A DNA stretch of 64,000 bases from Lineus longissimus (Eukaryota; Nemertea; Pilidiophora; Heteronemertea; Lineidae), in NCBI RefSeq assembly GCF_910592395.1, contig NC_088309.1, forward strand, positions 14,574,599 to 14,638,598. Reading direction: 5' to 3'. The notes under the pieces are model-generated. The model did no database searches and had not been told where the DNA came from. It was given only the letters and a program-made list of their open reading frames with translations. Shown here piece after piece: positions 32,503 through 44,400 of the stretch. The stretch's first letter is position 1. The number at the start of each line of letters is the position of its first letter. The position numbers were made by a program, and so were the translations under genes.

Positions 32503-33205
32503 CTTTTGAACATATCGGACGATATAATCATAGGTGGAAAAAACCAAGAAGAGCATGATGCAGCTCTCAAGAAAACTCTTTTGGCTTTAGCTGAGAATGG
32601 GTTAACAATCAATCTGCCCAAGTGTTTATTTGGTGTATCCCAGCTCACATTCTATGGTTTGAGTTTTTCAAAGGATGGTGTAAAACCTGATAAATCTAAG
32701 ATTGAAGCTCTAAAAAAGGTGGCTGCACCAACTTCTGTTCAAGATGTTAGATCTTTGATGGGAATGTTGAATTTCAGTTCTAGATTCGTACCAAACTACT
32801 CAACTCTTACTGCTCCTTTGAGAAGGTTAACTCGGAAGAATGTTACCTTTGAGTGGGGAGAGGAACAGCAAAATGCATGGGACAAACTTGTTGGCTGTAT
32901 CAGTAGCAAACCTGCACATATTTTGATGTAAACAAACCAACAGAACTATTTGTAGATGCCTCCCCTGTAGGTCTGTCTGGAATTTTGGTCCAGCGTGAGG
33001 GTAAAACCCCCAAGGTAATTGCCTATGGTAGTCGTTCTTTGACAGAAACAGAGCAGCGTTATTCCCAGTTAGAAAGGGAAGCGTTGGCAGTCTTGTGGGC
33101 ATGTGAACATTTTCATATTTATGTTTATGGAAAGGCCCTGGTTGTGCATACTGATCATCAACCATTATTAAGTATTTATGGGAAACCCAGAGCAAAATTG
33201 CCAAT
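32503..33205 (+). pseudogene. Pol, second part: C-terminal reverse transcriptase and most of RNase H
   Basis: Resumes with the RT active-site strand NISDDIIIGG (Asp-Asp), thumb motif LTFYGLSFSKDGVKPD and connection RSLMGMLNFSSRFVPNYS. A frameshift lies near 32918 and a stop follows at 32929-32931 in the first frame. In the next frame the RNase H core is open: FVDASPVGLSGIL (Asp), RYSQLEREALAVLWACE (Glu) and VHTDHQPL (Asp). It ends at the left end of the second nested element. Confidence 0.85.
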
Positions 33206-34616
33206 CAGTGTACAACCTGGGTCAAAACTTATACAAAATAGGCCAAAGTCAGCCTCGTTCTGGATTGACCTAGTTTGTGTACTATCTAGTGCATTCCAGT
33301 TTCAATGCACTATGATCTCAGATAGTGCTTTGATAGCTGGGGTCATTATTTGAAATGACTCTGACACAGCCCAAATCTTTTTTTACCTCAATAAACATGC
33401 TTAATATTGTTAGATACATACCACACTACAATCCTAATGCAACATGTATTCCATTTAAGCACTTTTGAGAGCATAAAATGCATTTCATTGTGAGTACTGT
33501 CCAACACACACCCCACCCCCAACTTCTAATTGGGATAGAAAAAGTTTCTATGTCTAAAACAAGAGACCATTGATGGGAGACCTTTGATTGACATCTTGGC
33601 TGTGGAATTCAACCACTTTTCTCAATGAATATGCACACCCCTTGATGTATGAGGCTTATGAATGGCTGGAGTCCACCCAGCACAGCCCCCTCCCCCTCAA
33701 CTAAACTGTCAATAACATTCTTGGTGGTCAACTTGTGTATGGTATCATGATACAGCCTGGTACAGGGACCTTTCTGCTTGATTAATTACACACATTTGGG
33801 TTAATTTGTTTATACACTTGTCTGCTATAATCTCTCAAACTCAGCAGGCTGCTTGTTTGCAAGGCGGCATATTCCTTTGATCTTGTAATAGGGATAGATT
33901 TTGTTTCTGATACTTCAAGTGCAGAAGGTCAATTCCATGGTGTTGACCATGTCTTACTCTAGTGAATGAGTACAATTTACACCCTTTCTGGTCATCAACG
34001 AAGTGGCTATCACATTTTTGATGTTGCTTGTCCAGCTCATTATCAGCCGCTCATTAGCATATTGGCCTAGTAACCATGATGAAACACGTGGTGGTGAAGA
34101 TCAAGTGCTTCCTGCCTTGTCAATTTTGTTACATCTTTCCTGGTTCCAGTTCTTCTGAACAGGTTAAACTTATTTTGTTGTTCCTTTGGTGGATTATATT
34201 CTTACTTCTTTTGGATTATCAATGTTTCACCTTTGTAGGCCTATATTCATTCAGTGACCCTTACTTTGATTTATATTTTTCGACCAAAAAAGGAATATGG
34301 AATGAAATAATTGTTTGGATATTTGGATATTCTTGATTCAATGGATTAGGGATGTTGAGAGGGTGATTTTATTTATTGTACTGCAATAGTGAATTCAATG
34401 CACATTTCAGATGGACAAACTCCACTTTCCATGCATGGCACTATTATTGTTTACATTCCTAATATAGGTAAACTAGGACATATTATGCATGAATCTATGT
34501 CAGTGGGCGGCCAAGTTTATGCTAACCAGGTATACTAAACCGAGGCTATAATCTGCCAGCAACTGGGTCACTTTGGATATCAGTTACACTTTGGCTACCC
34601 AGAGCACTCACTGAAT
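33203..34616. mobile_element. 1.4-kb non-autonomous element with CAGTG ends in the gypsy RNase H region
   Basis: AAT is duplicated at 33203-33205 and 34614-34616. The ends read CAGTG at 33206 and CACTG ending at 34613, with a second shared block CTGGGT a few bases inside each. The pol frame is continuous once the element and one AAT are removed. Three-base duplications with CA-TG type ends suggest a CMC/Chapaev-like or CACTA-related MITE; the class is uncertain. No transposase frame is recognisable inside. Confidence 0.75.
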
Positions 34617-36177
34617 GATACTGGAAAGGTGGTCCTTACGCCTACAACCATACCAACCAGAGATCAGGTATCAACGTGGTTCAGGTAACCCGGCTGACCA
34701 TCTGTCACGCCATCCCTTACCATTGTCTGAGCTTGACCGTAGAGATGAGAAGCTGTCAGAACAGTATGTGAATTTTGTATGTTTAGAGTCTGTTCCAAAA
34801 GCCATGAATTATGAAGAAGTGAAAGAAGCAACTGCTAATGACCCAGCTTTGAAATTAGTAAGAGAGCTCATTGACAGCAACTGTTGGTATAAACTGAAGA
34901 GTCCCAATAGTTTTGACACGGGTGTTGATTTTGAGAGTTTGAAATCTTTCAAGCATGTGTGTACAGAGTTATGTACTAATTTAGACGGTGTGGTTTTCAG
35001 AGGTACACGTCTTGTTATACCTAAGAGTCTACATGAGAGGGCACTTGAAATTGCACACGAAGAGCATCAAGGGGTGAGTCGTACAAAGGCTTTACTCAGA
35101 GAAAAAGTCTGATTCCCTGGATTAGATAAAATGGTAGAAAATCTTGTTGCTGGCTGTCTGCCATGCCAAGCAAATTTTGATCCCAGGAGACGTGAACCAC
35201 TGAAAATGTCTGTTCTTCCAACCCGTCCTTGGCAAATTGTGAGTGTAGATTTTCATGGTCCTTTACCATCAGGTCATTATTTACTTGTAACTCGAGACGA
35301 TTACAGTAGATTCCCAGAAGTAGATGTGCTTAGGTCACAATCTGCTGTTGCCACCATCCCTGCTTTAGATAGGTTATTTGCATCTAGGGGCATTCTTGAG
35401 AAGCTTCGTAGTGACAATGGCACACCATTTCAAAGTACTGAGTTCAAAACTTTTGCAAATGAACTAGGTTTCAAGCATAGACGCGTAGCACCATACTGGC
35501 CTGAAGCCAATGGGGGCGTGGAGAGATTCATGAGAAACTTAGGAAAATTGGTCAAATGTGCCCAGTTGAATGACAAACCTTGGAAGAGAGAATTGAACAA
35601 GTTTCTGATGAATTATAGGGCAACTCCACATTGTGTGACTGGCATAGCTCCTGCTACTTTGGCAAATGCATATCCAATGAGAACTAAATTACCTGAGATC
35701 ACTACCCCAGTTGATGATCATGAGTTGCGAGCTAGAGATAGCAATGATAAGGCTAAAATGAAATCCTATGCTGAATCCAGGCGTAACATTAAGCAATCTC
35801 ACATTAAAGAGGGTGATAAGGTTCTTATGAAGAATGTTACGAAGCAAGGCAAGTTGATGCCAAAATTTCATGCTGAACCTTTTGAGGTCATTGAAAAAAG
35901 AGGTTCAATGGTTATTGCAAAGCGAGGCAATGAAGTGAAGGCGAGAAATAGTAGTCATTTCAAACCCATTTTGTCTAAGGTAGAACCATTGTTAGAGTTT
36001 GAGTGTGATGAGAATCAATGTGATATTATTTCAGATCCTGTGACTGTCTCAGAGCCTAGTGTTCCACAGTCACAACCAGAGTCTTCAGTTCAGACTTCTG
36101 AAATTCGTCGATCATCAAGACAGAGTGTCTTACCTGGTAAATATGCTGATTATGTCCTTGACATTGGAAAGCGTTAA
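34617..36177 (+). pseudogene. Pol, third part: end of RNase H, zinc-binding domain and integrase
   Basis: Opens within LRLQPYQPEIRYQ...NPADHLSRHP, the end of RNase H. It continues through the integrase HHCC zinc domain (AHEEHQG and CLPC). An in-frame TGA at 35110-35112 interrupts between the His and Cys pairs. The integrase core follows with VSVDFHGPL (Asp), RSDNGTPFQS (Asp) and NGGVERFMR (Glu), and then a C-terminal tail to TAA 36175-36177. No chromodomain was recognised. Confidence 0.9.
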
Positions 36178-36510
36178 GATCTTTTGGTGATGAATCATTT
36201 CTTCGGACAATTCTATTTTGTCGAGTGAATTGGAAAGTCTTTGTCTTTGAATGTTCCAGTTCTTGTCATTTGTTGGAACTTGTATTGTGTTGAAATACTT
36301 GTTTTTTTTTGTTTGATGGTACATTATACTGTTGAGTACCCACTTGATGAGATTCACATGTTCTGATGTCACAACATGGTTTTTATGTAATTTGCTGAAC
36401 TGAATTACTACAGGTCTTGGTTTTAATGAAACTTGATTACTTTAGAACAGTAGAATATTTTGAAGAGAACAACTTGGTATTGAGCTTTAGTAGTCGGATG
36501 TACCTTTCTG

Positions 36511-36524
36511 AAAAAGGGGGGTGA
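36511..36524 (+). promoter_or_regulatory. Polypurine tract of the gypsy element
   Basis: AAAAAGGGGGGTGA immediately before the 3' LTR; purine-rich as needed for plus-strand priming. Confidence 0.8.
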
Positions 36525-36655
36525 TGTAGTAAAGTTGATTTATTTATTGTAATGTCGTCTGCTATTCGCCAATCCAAATGTTCTGTGTGATTTCTCTTTT
36601 TGGAATAAAGGACTTCCGGTTTTGTAAATATCATGCGTTGTTCCACATCATTTCA
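36525..36655 (+). repeat. 3' LTR (131 bp)
   Basis: Starts TG and ends CA, followed by the duplicated GCCAG. Near-identical to the 5' LTR and contains an AATAAAGGA polyadenylation-type signal. Confidence 0.95.
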
Positions 36656-36660
36656 GCCAG

Positions 36661-38170
36661 CGTGGCACAACTAATGGGGTCACTTTTTCATCAGTTCAGT
36701 TACTGTTGGCTCAGATACCTAGGCCAAATGCCTACTAACTTTTTCCAGGTCACTTATTTCTTATGCAACATCATTGTACATGAGTATTTGGTATTTCCAT
36801 GCGGCCTGATGTAGCAGAGGTGGACTATGTTCATGTTGCAATGATTGATTGTGCAAATAAATTGAATAATTAAGAGGTAAAAAAGAATTTCTCTATTCTA
36901 TACATCAACGGCAACCTGTAGCATGCCTGCAGTTGAATGTGTCCTTTAGAAGATCATTATTACGCTTCACAAACCAATAATCAAATTGAAGGAAGGAGGA
37001 CACTGCCTTGACCTTTCCCTCTCATCTAGCCCTCCCCGCCTCTGGCCAGAGTACATACAAATAGCCTATCGGTACAGGCTAAGCCTCCCCCTCCTTCCAT
37101 ACACCGCTAAGACGACCGAGTCCTGGAAATGCAACAAGTATACTCTGGGAAGTCTAGATCTTGGACCAGGCACAGGATCTGAGGGTTTGCAGTCGGGGGG
37201 GGGGGGGGGGGGCGATTGCTCCCTCCCTGACCCCCCGAGAGACAGCGACCCAGGAGCCTGTGGACCAGAACTATCCCCATCCCGTCACTAATCCCCTAAT
37301 GTCCATTGAATTTTAGGAACCCCTCCCCTCTCCCCCTCTCCGAATGCATTTGCAACTGAATGTATAATACTACTTCTGTTCATAAATTTATCCACGTCCA
37401 TGTCAACAGGTTGGGAATAGCATTCCGCGACGTTACTATTAATAGCTCACAAGGTCATTTGAATAAGATATTGATGACGTTTTAGTCACGTGGCAGTCGG
37501 ACATCGACACTTATTTCTACGCATTTGAGCTTATTTCAAAGTCAATTATCTTTGACCCTGCATTGTTTTTAACATGAATGATACCATAGAGTCAGAGAGA
37601 GAAATATTCAGAACAATTATGTAGTATTTCCAACACTCGGACATGTGCCAGATTGAATCTAACTGCCATAGTTAGAAAGTCTGAATCCATTACGAAACCG
37701 CATGTTTGTCCGACATTGCCTGTAATTCAGCGATGGGGAACTAGAGGGCAGCAGCTGCAGTGACGTCATTATCGCGGAATGCTATTCCATAGTATGTCAA
37801 GGTATTTCCCAAAGTTGCGGAAATTCCATTGATGATGTCATATGGTGTTCCCTAGTTATCGATAGACTTCTAATTAGATATTCATGAGCGTACGCGAACT
37901 ACTCCGGATCTTGCCTTCACAGACAGATCCAAAACAAAGCACATCAAATGTGATAATCATAATATGGCTACCGGTATACTTTTGATTTCCAACATTTAAC
38001 TGTTATTCAAACTTGATTTTGCAATCGTTTTAACTTGGAATTTTCAAGTAGTAAAACCATGCAATAATTAGATGTGAATAATCCATTCGAGAATAATCAT
38101 TACATCCAATAAAATATTATAATCTCACTCGGTCATCGCAGAAAATTCAACAACGACCTTGGGTGGTACA
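36661..38170. other. Stretch without recognised gene
   Basis: Pyrimidine-rich around 37000-37300, including an 18-nt G run at 37195-37212. No coding or RNA feature can be supported. Confidence 0.5.
37195..37212. repeat. 18-nt homopolymer G tract
   Basis: Eighteen G in a row, the longest homopolymer in the window. It could form a G-quadruplex. Confidence 0.95.
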
Positions 38171-38177
38171 GTAAAGG

Positions 38178-38355
38178 TCACGTACCTGTAATAAACGTCT
38201 AAGCCATTTTTCAGTTAAATTGGCACAATCCACACGCTCATAACTTTTTCCCGGATTTAGCCTAATCAGCGAGGAACGCTTTCACAGCCAAATAGATTCA
38301 TCCAAGCCTGTCAAGGTGACCTACATTTCATCCAAGCCTGTCAAGGTGACCTACA
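38178..38355 (+). repeat. Dispersed repeat, partner 40700-40830, with internal 30-bp tandem
   Basis: GTCACGTACCTGTAATAAA, TTTTCAGTTAAA.TGGCACA, CACACGCTCATAACTTTT and CAGCGAGGAACGCTTTCACA occur in the same order at both sites. In this copy a 30-bp unit, TTCATCCAAGCCTGTCAAGG plus GACCTACA, is doubled at 38297-38355. Confidence 0.85.
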
Positions 38356-39769
38356 TGTAGTAGAGGGCGGATTCGGTTGTGGTTACAACGAATGAATGTT
38401 TTTTTACGAAAAGAAATAATTTCAAGCAACGGGATGTGATTTGATATCATTTTGAAATTCATCATATTATGCAATGATATGTAAAGTCACAGACTTAGTT
38501 AGCCCCCCTTCGGGCTTTATGTCGGGGGAGCTCCCTTGAACCCCCCCCCCCCCTACGATAGCTGAAAAAGTTTTACCCACTTGAATGGAGGGGAACCCCC
38601 ACCCCCACCCCTCAAGCCTCCATGTTGGGACCCTCCATAATTCTTTCTGTCACGTTGTTTGTTTTGGTAGGACTTGTTTTAGTAGTGAATGAAAGCAGAT
38701 GTAATAATTCGAGGGGACACTCCCGCACCCCCTTTTGAGGGCAGGCAGATTGTTCGCCATTCCTTCTGTGTCGTTTTCTAAAGTAGTTCATCATCATGGT
38801 TCAACCCACTATCCCCGTGCAATAACAGTAGTGTGATGAGCAGGTCATTCTTGCATGAAATCGTCCAAAAAAGGTTTTTGGCTGCTTGCAACAACGAACT
38901 CCAGAATTCTTCATCTGCCTCTGACTTGCAGACAATTTTTTAGCTCCATTATTTGTTGGTGCAGTGGGTTACACTATGTTCAGTATATAATAATTGCCTG
39001 AGTGACTGGGGAAAATTTTCAATTCAGAGTCCTGCTATGATCCTATGACAAGAATTACTTCTGATATGAAAGTAATCACATGGGAAACTGTTTCATCAAT
39101 CTCTGCCCTCCGCATTGGTCAATTAAGTGTAATCTAAAGTAAACTGAACAAGCTAATTATGGTGTTATTTACAGAAAAAAAGATAAAAAATAGATGATGT
39201 TGTGATAACAAGCGTGGAAATCTTGGTGTCTAATGATTTGTAACAAATTTTAATCAGATATCATTGTCAATGTCAGTTTGCTTTGGAATCTGGCTAGTTT
39301 CAGTGAATTGGAAAAAGACCAAAGAGTTAGATTTCGTTCCTGCAGTCCATTATTCCGCAATTTAGAGCGACCGAGTGCAATGCATTCTCCAAACTCGCAC
39401 AGTGACGAAACTTGATTTCTCTCTGCCGGCGTTGGCGTCCATGTTGGAAAGCAAATGTTTCGGCGAAAATGGCGGCAAATTTAAGCAGAGGGGCAAAACG
39501 ACGTCATTATTGGGTTATGATCTTTCGCGTGGAGAGTTCAGTACGTCCAAAATGGTAAACACAGGAATTTTTTGAATTTGTTTGCGCTTTGGGTGCGTTT
39601 TTCTCATCAATGGAGTATTTTTGATCAACATTGTGCTAATAGCTTTGTGGACACCCTCTGCCCCTCCGAGGTACCAGTGACAAAAAAGCACCAAAATGAC
39701 CTTCATCTCAACAAAGAGGCAACAATAGACACAGAAAAATGCATTTCCATTACCTACCTGGTGAGTTAC

Positions 39770-40590
39770 ATGTAGATTCGTTTATCAATAGCGTTCGAAA
39801 AATGAGGAACAGAATGTAATTTTCCAAATTTTCGTCAGCGACTGTCTGACATGTTTAGGGGTGTGAGACCCAACCTCAGAACGAGGCAGGGTCAAGGCCT
39901 TAAATGCGGCGGCATGATTCTCCGCGTCCTAACTCCATCCGTAGTTGCAGCATATATATAGTTGGTATCCATCGGTATGATTAAGTTTGGCTCCAATTGT
40001 TCTTATATGGATTACCTCCTTAACATTTCTGTGTGCGTTGTGCGGCTCATGATTGATTTTCTCGACATTGTCAATGAGAGGGCCCCTACACACCATTTGG
40101 ACTTCGGGTTTGCTAAGGGCCGATTTCATATCGTTAGATTCCCGGGACTTCTGATGTTCCTCAGTCCGTTGACCCAACGAGCGTTCGTTCTCACCCACAC
40201 TCCTCGCCACACGTCGCGCACTTTTGAGAGTGGATTACTCACCATTTTTCATTGTTGTTGAGGGGTTCTTTAGGACGAACAAGCGCGTTGCGTAATGTAT
40301 AACCTGACTGACAGTAGAGGCTAATGCTATGTTTCGCGTACAACCGTTCTCTCCGTAGTCCCCTGCATGTGAGGCAACACAACAAATCCAGCGGGTTTTT
40401 TGGTCTGTCAAGTTTCTTTACTTTGATGCTTCTTGCTGCGACCTGGCAGCTTACCCTCCTTAACCCTGCTTCGTTTTGAGGTTGGGTCTCACATTCGTGA
40501 ACATGTCAGACAGTCGCTGACGAAATTTTGGAAAATTACATTTTATTCCTAAATTTTCGAACGCTAGTGATAAACGAATCTACATACTGA
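39770..40590 (-). mobile_element. Penelope-like element remnant with inverted terminal copies
   Basis: Arms of about 115 bp at 39773-39895 and 40459-40585 are inverted copies of one sequence (ATTCGTTTATCA.TAGCGTTC outermost; GTCAGCGACTGTCTGACATG and GAGGTTGGGTCTCAC inside). Between them lies a minus-strand fragment of a GIY-YIG-type C-terminus. Penelope-like elements are known for inverted or tandem partial copies at their ends (pseudo-LTRs). Both arms read outward as the same 3' end. Confidence 0.6.
39929..40210 (-). pseudogene. GIY-YIG-like C-terminus of a Penelope-like element
   Basis: About 93 residues, including RSLGQRTEEHQKSRES, SALSKPEVQM, EKINHEPHNAHRNVKEVIHI and LNHTDGYQL. The order 'R..EH......SAL..H........I..HE..H...R..KEAIHI......LNR..GY.L' is characteristic of the GIY-YIG nuclease domain and tail of Penelope-like retroelements. 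The reverse transcriptase is missing. Confidence 0.6.
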
Positions 40591-40699
40591 ATCAAACTAA
40601 CATGGCATATGAACGACTTCACTAACCTAACTGGTGAGAAATATGATGTAAATAGCCTGTATCACGAAGACACAGGAATTTCCACAACATGCTACTCGG

Positions 40700-40920
40700 T
40701 CACGTACCTGTAATAAAAGTCTAAGCTATTTTTCAGTTAAACTGGCACAATCCACACGCTCATAACTTTTCACAGAGTTGATCAGCGAGGAACGCTTTCA
40801 CAGCCAAATAAATCATCCAAGCTTGTCAAATCATGAAACTTTCGTTGAACATTGTGTGTGATAATTTCAGGGTTTGGGAGTCTACAGTTAGGGAGGTGAT
40901 TTTTGATGGCTTTTAAGCCG
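40700..40920 (+). repeat. Second copies of two dispersed repeats
   Basis: 40700-40830 matches 38178-38322, and 40836-40920 matches 19300-19390, both in direct orientation. Confidence 0.65.
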
Positions 40921-41339
40921 AAAATCAGCTTTTTGACCACAACGGGTTAATTTGAAGCCCAAAACCACACTAGTAAGCCAATTGGACTGAGACTTCATGA
41001 TATTCTTCATTTTGAACACACCTAATTCTCCATTTAAGAAAAAAAATATTTAAATGGAAAATACAATTCAACTGGTATGGTTTAGAGCAAGCATTATCTC
41101 AAACTGAACTATTTTCGTGCGTGACCTAAAAATGCTCCTTGCGCCCTGCTAATCCAACCCCGTCCCTAGTATACAACACGACGAGATGAACTCTCTTGAC
41201 CATGTATTTTACCTTATCATTTGTTAAGGACAAATTTCGCACCAACGAGTAAGCCGTTTATACAAAGGCATGTGATTTAGATTAAGCATTCCATGGATTG
41301 TCAAAATTGATAAGATACAGTTCAAATCACAAATGACAT

Positions 41340-41475
41340 CCATCGTGCTTCGCGTCATTGATGCGTAACGTACACGCGTGTTGCTTGCCGAGTTGATGAA
41401 GCAACGCGCAACCTACGCGTGACCTACGCGCTGGGTAGCGCGTCAATGACGCGCCATTGACACGAATTTAGGGAT
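41340..41475 (-). repeat. CGCG-rich dispersed repeat, copy 2
   Basis: Inverted relative to 5445-5560. It contains CTGGGTAGCGCGTCAATGAC and TACGCGTGACCTACGCG. The outer ends GCGTCATTGA and TCAATGACGCGCCATTGACA give TIR-like symmetry. Confidence 0.7.
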
Positions 41476-41479
41476 GACA

Positions 41480-44400
41480 ATTGTGATTTTTTTTGGCCTA
41501 TTTTTCACTACTCAAAAAAGTATAACTGTATTTTGAGAAAATTGTGTCGCTGGTACATTCCACAACTACATCTGACAATCTTTGATGTATTAAACTTCTA
41601 AAAACGGAGCCGACCAATATGTCCTCCCCTCTTCCTCTTTTCGGAATACTGGTGGGGAACAGGTGAGATTTAGGGAGGAAACAAAAGAACACACTTCCAT
41701 TGCCTGTTAGATACCCAAGCACATCAGTTATAAAATTATGTGTACCCATAGCATAATGGGATAATGGGATAATCTAATAGAGTCCTTTGTGTCAGTTTAG
41801 CGTTTGGATCTCTCTTATTTGGAGCAAGATAGGACTCTGGGGAGTCATCTGGACATGACTCAAATGTTTGATAGACTGTCTGGACAATTTGACCAAACGA
41901 CTTTTATTAAGCGAAATATAATTAAACATTTTCACTTATGGTGACCTATCCGTGATAAATTGTCTGGATTTGATTATGAGGTCTCACTCTGCTAATTACG
42001 GTTCCCACTTGAGTTTTTAACAACTGGGTGTAACAGTTCATAACCTTGTTGATTCACATCAGTCGCTTTAGTATATTCAAACAGTTCCCCTAATTAAGAA
42101 GCATCATCAAAATAACAGTGTGAATGTCGTTAATGTCATTTTATTTTCATTTTTCAGTTTATGATATCATTATCCCAATTGGCCAATCACCAAATAGGCG
42201 TAACTATAGCATAAGGTTAAGGCAACAGATATCATTCTCTTTCAACAATACAAGGATCAGTGGGTTTGACAGACCAAATAACAATCAGCTCAGTATTCAA
42301 ACCCTTTTATGTGGTCTTGGTGGTGCCTCCGGAGTATTCCTTTGTCGCGATTATGTATGTCCTCAGACCTACAATTCCACAATAACCACGGTAAAATTTC
42401 GAAATAAATTTCAGTTTTACAATAACTTTTATTCGATTATGTAGTTATGAGTCACGTCCCACAAAGTCAACTAATTACTCCAGGAAAGACCACTAGAACC
42501 ATCACACTGGTGTAAACATTTTGAGTGTTTCCGTTTCTGACTGTTTCCTCTCATTGTCTGGGGAACGATGCAACAGATCAACGCGTTTCGCTCCGTGTCC
42601 CAATTCTGAAAAGTCAAAGTTGCTCTAGCAGTCCATCTATTATCAAAACACAATATATACGTATCGGGGTGCATAATGATCACATTGCATATTTTGTAAG
42701 ATGGACTCTTTGTGTTCTTAGCGTACTACAAAACCAGGCCTATTGTCTCTAATAAATCTGGCAGTCATCTGTTGGTCCTCCCTTGACACTCATGGTTATT
42801 TTTCATTGCTGTAAAATTCGGCCATGCGGCGAGTCAATGTGTCGCAGAGTGGCAATTATGGAGCACATGCTCAGGCGTTTGATTTGGGATGTTGCACTGG
42901 CATCTTCCGATTTCGACCATGATGAGCTTTGTTGCCTGCGTTATTGCAGCAGTTCGGTTGATGTCATTGCAATAAGAACATTATGAGAACGGGATGTGGT
43001 CAGTACAGTGTTATTGTAGCAAAAACGATATAAGTTGGTAAGTTTAGTCAATGAGACAACGACGCTTACGATGACGATGATGACAACGACGACGATGGTA
43101 AACTCAACTAAGAATCTTACAATTATAGCGTATAGAATGTACATGTAGATAGGAAAGTGAATCAAATATGGATTTCCGACCTGGGATTGCAACAATAACA
43201 TTGTAAGATGTGATGTGGTCAGTGTTATTATTGCAACAAGCGATGAGTCGGGATGTGGTCAGTCAGTGTTATTGATATTATTCGTCCTTCTGCTTTCATG
43301 ACTGATAAAAAAATCATTTCCGGCCGGATGAGACGCCTGTGGTGCGCTCATTCAGATATATGCCAATATGGATGAGAATTGTATGGTGCCCATTCTGATT
43401 TTTCGGGCGGGGGGGGGGGGGCATTTTAAAGATGATCAAAAGAGTTTCAGCGTCACCGCCCCACGTCAAATCATTTATTAGATTTATCATATTCTATTAA
43501 CAGTTTCATTAATCTATTGAAATCTATCGCAATAAAGCACTACTCAGCTGCTGCAGTTCCCCAAAGGCATATAAACTATGCTCTACATGTCACGTTTGCT
43601 AGAAGGTCCCCATCATGTCCATAGCCCCTATCTGATCATTAGTTTTCTAATACTCAGCTGATGATAACAAACAAGCAAAAAACTTTTTTGTATTTTTGTA
43701 TTGCTCGGAAATACTAATTAAGGTAGACGTAATTAACAAATCACTACATCCGTATGGGCACGATCAATATAGGAGATATCACTATCATTGGCGATGATAA
43801 TATACCTCATTAGTATGAGGACCAATCACATCGCGGCATTTGCAATCACGTGCCTTGCGATAATTTTTACTATTTCATGGCATTATTATACCGATGTCGT
43901 CATCGCTGACTTATTGGTATGAGAAAAAACGTGTCCGCCATCTTGATCCCCCAGCCTAAAAGTTTGAGGAGCGATGAGGCATTTAATCAGCAAGAGAGCT
44001 CACGGCAACATACTGTTTCCCAATTATTTTCTGTGCACTTCAATCTCAACGAAAGACATGCAGTAAAAAACACCCGCAAAATATGTTTTGAACACACTTG
44101 GAACGATGTTTTCAAGTTAGGGATCGTCGTTAGGTACAGTCACCCAGATCCCATGATATGCCTCAACCTCGCAGACAGTCTGACTGTACAGTCGAATCGG
44201 TAACTGCTACATGTATTGAGGTCGAATCGGTTGCTCACCTTTGCTCTTGTTCAAATATGTGTCTGCATCGTCTTTGTCACTTTGCACGGCTGAAAGGTAG
44301 ATAAACGTATTATTCAACCAATTCGCCAAATAAAATATGAAGCGTTGAAAAAAGTAATAATTACTCAAAACGAAACATTTCTGTTTGGCAAGGGCATTTA

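Larger units (their letters stand above)
26160..36660 (+). mobile_element. Ty3/gypsy LTR retrotransposon with two nested insertions
   Basis: The target duplication GCCAG stands at 26160-26164 and 36656-36660, directly outside two 131-bp LTRs (26165-26295 and 36525-36655). A TGGCGACGATTCGGG primer-binding-like stretch follows the left LTR, and a polypurine tract precedes the right one. Gag, protease, reverse transcriptase, RNase H and integrase regions occur in the gypsy order. No envelope-like ORF is seen. Pol is split by a 4.1-kb DNA transposon (28391-32502) and a 1.4-kb element (33206-34613) and has further stops and frameshifts, so it is a dead copy. Subtracting the insertions leaves about 5.0 kb, a normal gypsy length. 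Confidence 0.95.

Noticed and set aside
36661-38170. Envelope gene downstream of gypsy pol
   Set aside because: The 3' LTR follows pol by about 350 bp and no long open frame lies between; DNA after the LTR is outside the element.
39375-39575. Possible first exon ending in ATG/GTAAAC
   Set aside because: Plausible composition and donor, but no second exon or known protein; left uncalled.
42993-43270. CRISPR-like array from repeated GGGATGTGGTCAGT
   Set aside because: Only three imperfect short copies at irregular spacing in animal DNA; not an array.
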